Positions 58,301-64,000 of a stretch of 64,000 nt of DNA are shown here, in pieces; positions within the stretch are counted from its first letter, which is position 1; the number at the start of each line of letters is the position of its first letter. Under the pieces are notes generated by a model. It was not told the DNA's origin and made no database searches. It saw only the letters and a program-made list of their open reading frames with translations. Origin of the DNA: Eleginops maclovinus (lineage: Eukaryota; Chordata; Actinopteri; Perciformes; Eleginopidae); assembly GCF_036324505.1 (NCBI RefSeq), contig NC_086368.1, positions 9,571,016 through 9,635,015 on the forward strand, in the 5' to 3' direction. Both the position numbers and the translations under genes were made by a program.

Positions 58301-59214
58301 AAAACAGCAAACAAATAAAATAAGCTAAAATAGAACAGGTATAAAGTACAATTATAAAAGTTACAGTGCAATGTATGATATGAATAGTTATTTGGGTCAA
58401 AAAGAATAGTCTTGCAATTAAAGCAAAACAAATGTATCTATGGAAATAATAACACAATCTTTTAACAAACAGGCAAAAAAATGTCTCCCTTAGTTGATTT
58501 AATATGGCCATCTGATAATGTAAGATATATTCGGTTATTCAGTTTGCTGAATTCATGACCCCTCTTTAGTTGTATATTGTGTTACAATGCCACCCAAAAA
58601 GCAAATGATTTAAATACATCTTTTTAAAAATGTAAATAAGGTTTATGTTCTCCTAATTGTTTTGATTCATGCAGGATTATCTGTACTTTCATGCCACTCC
58701 TCACCATGTTGAACTTGTTTAGTTTATCTTCTGTAACGGAAATACTGTTTTCATCCACTTTACGTTCTAATTAAGTTACCTTCAATGAAACTCAACACTT
58801 CCTGCCCTGATGTTTTACATAAAATCCCGTCTTGTGATGGAGCGTGGGAGGGCTTTGACTTTAAAACACCTTCAGTATGTGTTAACTTGAGCAAACAGTT
58901 ACTCAATTCAACGCTTACATGCAGGACATATTAAATCATGCAATATATTTTTCATTAAGTTTCATATATCTGAATACATTTTTTTGAACACCCTATTTAG
59001 TTTTGAAATTATATTTCACCTGTGTGGTTATTCCTGGGGTACTTGGTGCATCTCCTCTTCTCTCTGCAATTTGATATATATGATGATACAAGAATAATAT
59101 TTAAATGACTCATACTGGTTTACAAATTAGAAATAGAGTTGAGATTATTAGTAAAAATGAAAACGAAAGAGAAACTAAGTGCAGCAAATTGTGCAAAGGA
59201 CCATGCCTAAGGCT
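55309..59214 (+). other. intron sequence, no gene seen
   Basis: About 3.9 kb of AT-rich intron. Frames are at most 82 codons without motifs. A short TGAC repeat occurs near 57437. Confidence 0.5.
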
Positions 59215-59219
59215 GAATC

Positions 59220-59645
59220 TGTCAGGATTGGGGAAAGGACCCAAGCGCAGAACCAATAGAGGAGGCAGGGCTACAAACGTATAACAAAGGGCTCCCTTTA
59301 TTTATAAAACAAAGCTGATAACAAAATACAGGAAAAGTACAACAAGGGAAAGCATCAAAATAAAACGCAGACAAACCAGTGGAAAAGGGGGGGCTGACAA
59401 GGTAGATCCAAAAGGGTTCAGGGAACATGCAAACGACGACGCGACAAAGAACACAACAAGACCAGACTAAATACAGAGGAGGGTAATCACAAGACAAGAA
59501 ACAGCTGGGAAAGGGGAGGTTTAACACAGAGTCAACAGGTGAGCAGGACCAGACAATCAGACAGGAGGGAAACTAAAGACAGGAAGTGACAAAACAAGAA
59601 ACATTTCAAAATAAAACTGGGAAACTATAAATACAAAACCTAACA
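59220..59645 (-). mobile_element. Probable solo LTR (426 bp) with 5-bp target duplication
   Basis: The segment starts TGTCAGG and ends CCTAACA. It therefore has TG...CA termini forming a short imperfect inverted repeat. Identical GAATC 5-mers flank it (59215-59219 and 59646-59650), which fits an LTR-element target duplication. On the minus strand an AATAAAGGGAGC polyadenylation-like motif lies near 59290-59302, in the last fifth of that orientation. No internal gag/pol/env is present. The 101-codon frame inside (59222-59527, minus) looks non-coding. Confidence 0.6.
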
Positions 59646-59650
59646 GAATC

Positions 59651-60895
59651 TGCCACGTAATAAATATGCCTACATTTAAAGCCCAATTAAAATAACCTTT
59701 AGGTAGCGGTAGTTTATAATTGAGTGATCATGCAAACAGCAGTGACAGAGACAGTCACTTGTCTGAGTGAAGTGTATGTGTGTTAAATTCTGTGTGACCT
59801 GCCTGCGTACAGGTCATTAAGAGTTAATGACCTGTGCAGAGAGCAGCGTGCTCTACTGTCATCCACAAAGGTCTCCCTTTTGTGCATTCATGCAGGGCAA
59901 GCACATGTGGGATTAATAATTATCCTATTTTAATACTTAAGGTGTGTATGCGCGGTGGAAGAGAGAGAAGGGGGTGGTAGGAGGGTATAACAACAATCAT
60001 TAAATACTGTATATAATCACCAGCACCTCATTAACCCCAACATTTCTTTGAGCGGAAAAACCTAGCAAGGTACACACATGCATGTGCGACCCCCGGCTCC
60101 CTCGCCACATTAGAGAACAGCACAATGCAGCAGCAGAAGCCTCTGTGGAGCTCATTATGCCCCCGACTAGTGAGAGGACTGTTTAGACAAGCAATTTGTG
60201 CCACATGACAGGCCTAATTCCTCATCTGCAGCTCAAACATTGACCGTACTAACCCAAAATGCACCACTCTTCTCTTTTAATGAAGAGGACAACACCACTG
60301 CCTGTAGAACAACAGCAGTCACCCAGCAAGTATTTCTCCAAAGTGCCTCAAAGTGTCAATTTGTTACTGAAGACAAAGAAGACAGATTTGTGTTTTACCT
60401 TTGTTGTACTATTATGATACCACTGGAGAGCTATGGTAGCACACAATACCATATGATAACTAATGTCAACATTTGAAAATTGCAATAAGAGAAGTATTCC
60501 AAATATTCAGCTGTTCTCACATAAAAGTCTCATTGTGCTGTGTTAGGATGAACTGAAAAGTAATGTTGTTGTCATACACAAAGAACAACCTCATGTGGCA
60601 AAATGTTCAAAGCTGCTGTTTTAAGTAGTAATATTTGGGGATAAGCACATATTGTTGTGTTTTTAGAGCAATACTGTTCCCAGAAATCTCCTGGTTTTTC
60701 TGACTTTGTCATTACTATCCGACAAAAGCAAGAGCTCTTTATGATCTGCGTAGTTTTTGAAAAACAGTTTTTAGCAACCTGTAACAGGTGAACACTTATA
60801 GAAAAAGATTGTTTAAAAAATAATAACACATGGGCCAAATCTTTAGTACATATTATGGTAAGAAAATGAATATGCTTGTATACTGTCCCAAAGGT
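59651..60895 (+). other. intron sequence with one strong hairpin
   Basis: Besides the hairpin near 59809 no feature is recognised. The 92-codon (60198-60476) and 88-codon (60572-60838, minus) frames have no motifs. Confidence 0.5.
59809..59835. repeat. Perfect 12-bp inverted repeat, 3-nt loop
   Basis: ACAGGTCATTAA (59809-59820), loop GAG, then the exact complement TTAATGACCTGT (59824-59835). It sits in a stretch of balanced composition. Function unknown; a palindromic factor site or structured RNA element is possible. Confidence 0.85.
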
Positions 60896-61170
60896 CCGTA
60901 CGTAACTGGGGAAGAGGGCGTTCAGTCACGCTGCACCTGTGACTTGGAACCAGCTGCAAAATGAGCTGAAACTCAGAGAGCTGGTTTCTTTAAATGGACT
61001 CAAAGTGACTCTAAATTACTTTGAAGCAGGCCGCTATGTCTGTAAATGCTTTGGCTGATCTTGTTATGACTGCGATAAGGTATGATTGTGAGTGTTTTAA
61101 GTTGGGCCAGTACTCTCTTGGAAAAACAAATTCCTCATCTCAATGAGACCTATCAGGCTAATAAATTAAT
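60896..61170 (+). mobile_element. LINE 3' remnant with readable ORF2 C-terminus
   Basis: The frame 60933-61058 reads APVTWNQLQNELKLRELVSL and ends in YVCKCFG before a TGA, the typical last residues of a fish non-LTR reverse transcriptase ORF2. A tail follows with CTCAATGAGACC and GGCTAATAAAT near 61138-61164. The minus-strand remnant at 7525-7790 belongs to the same family. 5'-truncated. Confidence 0.7.
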
Positions 61171-62759
61171 AACTGGTATTACAATAATTTTTAAAAAAGG
61201 GTCATTATCTAAATTTTAGGATCACTGGCACATGTTCCATTTCAAGAAAAGCAGTGATGTCACCAAGAAAATCACACCAAAGATTTCTCACAGTCCAGGA
61301 ATCCATATAATCATAGTAAAGCGTGAAAAGGTTCTCCTCAGAGGGAGAAGGAGGGCACTTCCTGTCTAAATGCTTATCGAATCAACTTTAACAAACCTCT
61401 ATATCTTCAAGCACTAATGAAAGCTGTTTTATTATTAAGCCACACACAACAGAATGCATCCCGATAAAAAAAATAGTTAAACGTGGCCAATTGCTGCTGA
61501 TTGATTTCTGCTGATGAGAATTTTTTGCTCTTTGTTTCAATGCTGGAGGAAGCGGCACTCTAATCCACATCTCGATGAGTCAGCGCTGCTGGATTATCGT
61601 TTCTTTCTGCCTCGCGTCTGTGACAATGCCGCCCACATCACAAAGCAGTTAGTGATCATGAGAGGATTACAGTGACTTTATAAAGCCGAGGGGCATTATG
61701 TTTACATAAAGATATTAAGCACATCAACACTATTGCTAAGCTGTCACTCTTTCTATCAAAAAGTGTAATCGTGCCAATCTTTTCCACCTTTTTCAACTTT
61801 TTTTCCTCCAATTTCCTTAGGTTTTAGAAGCTCTTTGAAGCAATTGCACATAACCAAATGGTTTGGGTTATGTGCTCGAGCCTGTAATTGCTCATATGGA
61901 CACCACTGTGACTGAAAGAGGAAAATGGACCCTGAATGCCTCACTGGTGGTTTTAAAAGAATAACGCAGCAACACTAGCAGCATAACACTGCTGCTACTG
62001 TATAATTATATCTAATAGCTTTATGGGTCTTATAGGCATGCTTGATTTTCAAATGAAGACCTATTTGAGAGGAGTAATCTTTTGTTTTCCTCATCCAATC
62101 AGGGGCAACTGATGTCATATCCACAAAAGCTTGGTTGTTAGAAGCAGTTAACACTTTTCACGACACTCCAAAAACAAAATGCTTATGAATCACTGATACA
62201 CACCCTGCCAGACTGTGTCAATCGCATTCCACGCTTGTCACCGTTTTTTGGGAAATATTGTATCTCTACTTTTCATGGATGTAACTAGGTTGCGAGATAC
62301 TTATGTAGGAAGATAATGTCCCCATTCTGTATCCCACCTACAGAGCTCTGAGCGGATAATTGTTTATAAAATCAGAGGAAACAGTGAAAGGAAAAACAGG
62401 CTGGGTGAAAGCAAACGTTCATTTTTGGTATGTGAAAGGACCACAACGGAAATCTCTGGCAGAAAATTAAACAAGCTCTGCAGCAATTCAACACAACACA
62501 TCTCAACATAATAATTGATTGAACATCATTTCTGGTGTATAGAACGGTATAAGTTGTTGAGAGGATGTTCTCTGCCAAATGATAGGGAAAACATGCTTCT
62601 GATTCACAACCATCATTTTAGTTTCTAATGTAGTGGAATAATAAATGCAGTATCAATGACAACACATTAGTCTGCCCTCACATATTCATGCTCACCACAC
62701 AAGAAATAACACGATGATGTGCTGTAAATGTTGCTGATGATCATTTTTCTCTCATTTAG
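61171..62759 (+). other. 3' end of the second 9.46-kb intron
   Basis: Contains the hairpin at 61846-61875. Otherwise nothing recognised until the acceptor CTCATTTAG. Confidence 0.55.
61846..61875. repeat. Inverted repeat GCACATAACC / GGTTATGTGC
   Basis: A 10-bp perfect stem (61846-61855 with 61866-61875) encloses AAATGGTTTG. The AAA and TTT inside can extend the pairing with one bulged G. No known element matched. Confidence 0.8.
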
Positions 62760-62896
62760 GCATAGCTGGAAACCCAGTGCTCTTCAACGAGAACGGAGAC
62801 GCTCCCGGACGCTATGAGATCTACCAATACCAGATCAGAAACGAAACACGCGAATACAAAATAATCGGCCACTGGACAGATCAACTCCATCTCAAC
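62760..62896 (+). CDS. grm4: grm4 exon (residues ~457-502)
   Basis: The acceptor is TCTCATTTAG and the donor CTCAAC|GTGAGC. The 137-nt exon completes a split Gly codon and ends in phase 0. It encodes [20 protein letters not shown] and then [19 protein letters not shown], ending [18 protein letters not shown] is invariant across group III receptors; GIAGNP favours GRM4 over the GSAGTP of GRM6/7/8 (recalled). NET keeps the human N484 sequon. The next exon should begin the linker to the cysteine-rich domain and lies beyond the window. Confidence 0.96.
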
Positions 62897-64000
62897 GTGA
62901 GCATTTATCTTTGTGTTCCATACCCACTCAAAGCAACACAAAGGGCTTGACGGCATTAAGGCCTACACACAATGTTTGCATTACTGTTTGCAATGAAAAA
63001 TCAATCTCTGCAAACTTGTTTTCTCCGGCTCTGCAGCTGCGTGTTTGCTCACTAACTCCTCCCGAACCATTTGATGGCGCTTAGTGCCATCTTCAAAGGT
63101 GTAAATATCCAGAGGGCGCTTTCAATGATTAACAGGGCAGACTGCGATGAAAAGAAAGCCATGAGAGCTTAAGGACAGACGTATTTAATATCATCTTTCC
63201 AAACGCTATCACTGACTTCCAAAAAAAAACAATACTGTGGGCAGGGGGCTGTGATAAAGTAACGGTGTTATAACAGTAAATTAAATGAAGGAACCAAACA
63301 AGAAATGTTTTGACAAAATGAAGAGGGAGCTTTGGGCAGGCAAGAGTACAAATGAATACATGAAGCCGTTTGAGAGGAGCTTTGCCTTCTTACACCTTCA
63401 ACAATGTGCTGTGGAAGAAGAAAAGCAGCGTGTGTGCTGAGCACCTACTGTGGAACGTGCCAGCTGTAAAGCCGTATTTAATTAGTGTTCTTTGAGTTCT
63501 TAATTAAATGCACATTTAGAGGAACATTTAGCGGATTTGAATGAACAGTCACAATTGAAAAAAAAATGATAACATGACTTCAAAGAGAGCGGACGCGTTT
63601 GAAATGACGTATGTCATTTATATGTACAAGTGGGCTTGTACAAGGGGAAAATCCACAAGGGGAGTATTAATCCTGAAACAGAATTCATATTGTATTGCTC
63701 TGATCGTGGCTAAGTATTGATTTTATTTTAAACATCAACAATTATTTACCAAAGGAGAAAAAAATATGGTCTGAGTTCCCTGCGGAGCAAATAATATGTT
63801 TTCTTTTACCTCTCTGGTCCTGCTCTTTGTATAATTTGACCTCCCACTGGAGAGTGTTGCTGAGTCGATGGAACGCTTTATTTGACCCCCTAGTTTGCCC
63901 TTTCCCACCCCTACCCCCACCCGAATAAAAAAATAACAAATAGCATGTGAGCCTACAGACTGGTTCTTAAGGCCAAGTTCAAACAACCACACAGGAAGTA
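62897..64000 (+). other. intron sequence, open at the right end
   Basis: Nothing recognisable to the window end. The 85- and 65-codon minus-strand frames near 63735-63992 are overlapping chance frames over a G-rich stretch. Confidence 0.55.

Overview
The window looks like part of a ray-finned (teleost) fish chromosome. It is AT-rich and intron-dominated, and carries Tc1-like DNA transposons, LINE tails, long dinucleotide and trinucleotide microsatellites and short non-autonomous transposons. There is no bacterial-style gene packing. The only host gene I can support is an internal segment of a group III metabotropic glutamate receptor, best matched to grm4, on the + strand across the whole window.

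Six grm4 exons are visible: 16049-16265, 42551-42686, 42884-43038, 43491-43631, 53096-53296 and 62760-62896. All have AG/GT borders, and their phases join into one 329-codon frame with no gap. They encode residues about 174-502 of the receptor, by alignment to the human protein as I recall it. That is most of the extracellular glutamate-binding Venus-flytrap domain. The exon for the first ~173 residues lies upstream. The cysteine-rich, seven-helix and tail exons lie downstream. The introns are more than 16 kb (open at the left), 26.3 kb, 197 bp, 452 bp, 9.46 kb and 9.46 kb, then an open-ended one.

Region by region: 1-16048 is intron holding two complete Tc1-like transposons, each with an intact 340-codon transposase, plus short transposon copies, LINE remnants and a perfect 18-bp-stem hairpin. 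The second Tc1 element ends only 46 bp before a grm4 exon, just upstream of its likely branch point. 16266-42550 is a long intron with a 213-bp ATT/AAT tract that folds on itself, a diverged pair of ~275-bp direct repeats, a GC-rich purine-biased island, and two more short transposon copies. 42551-43631 is a compact cluster of three exons. 43632-62759 covers two 9.5-kb introns holding a (CA)n tract of ~105 bp, LINE remnants, a short transposon copy and a probable solo LTR with 5-bp target duplications. The last kilobase is intron.

The receptor exons form one product, a glutamate-sensing class C GPCR of presynaptic terminals that couples to Gi/o. The transposases are independent selfish genes. 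I found no operon-like or clearly new multi-gene system. The most notable points are the two intact transposons (one crowding a splice acceptor), the self-complementary triplet tract, the near-perfect hairpin, the unexplained direct repeat pair, and a shifted pattern of glycosylation sequons in the receptor.
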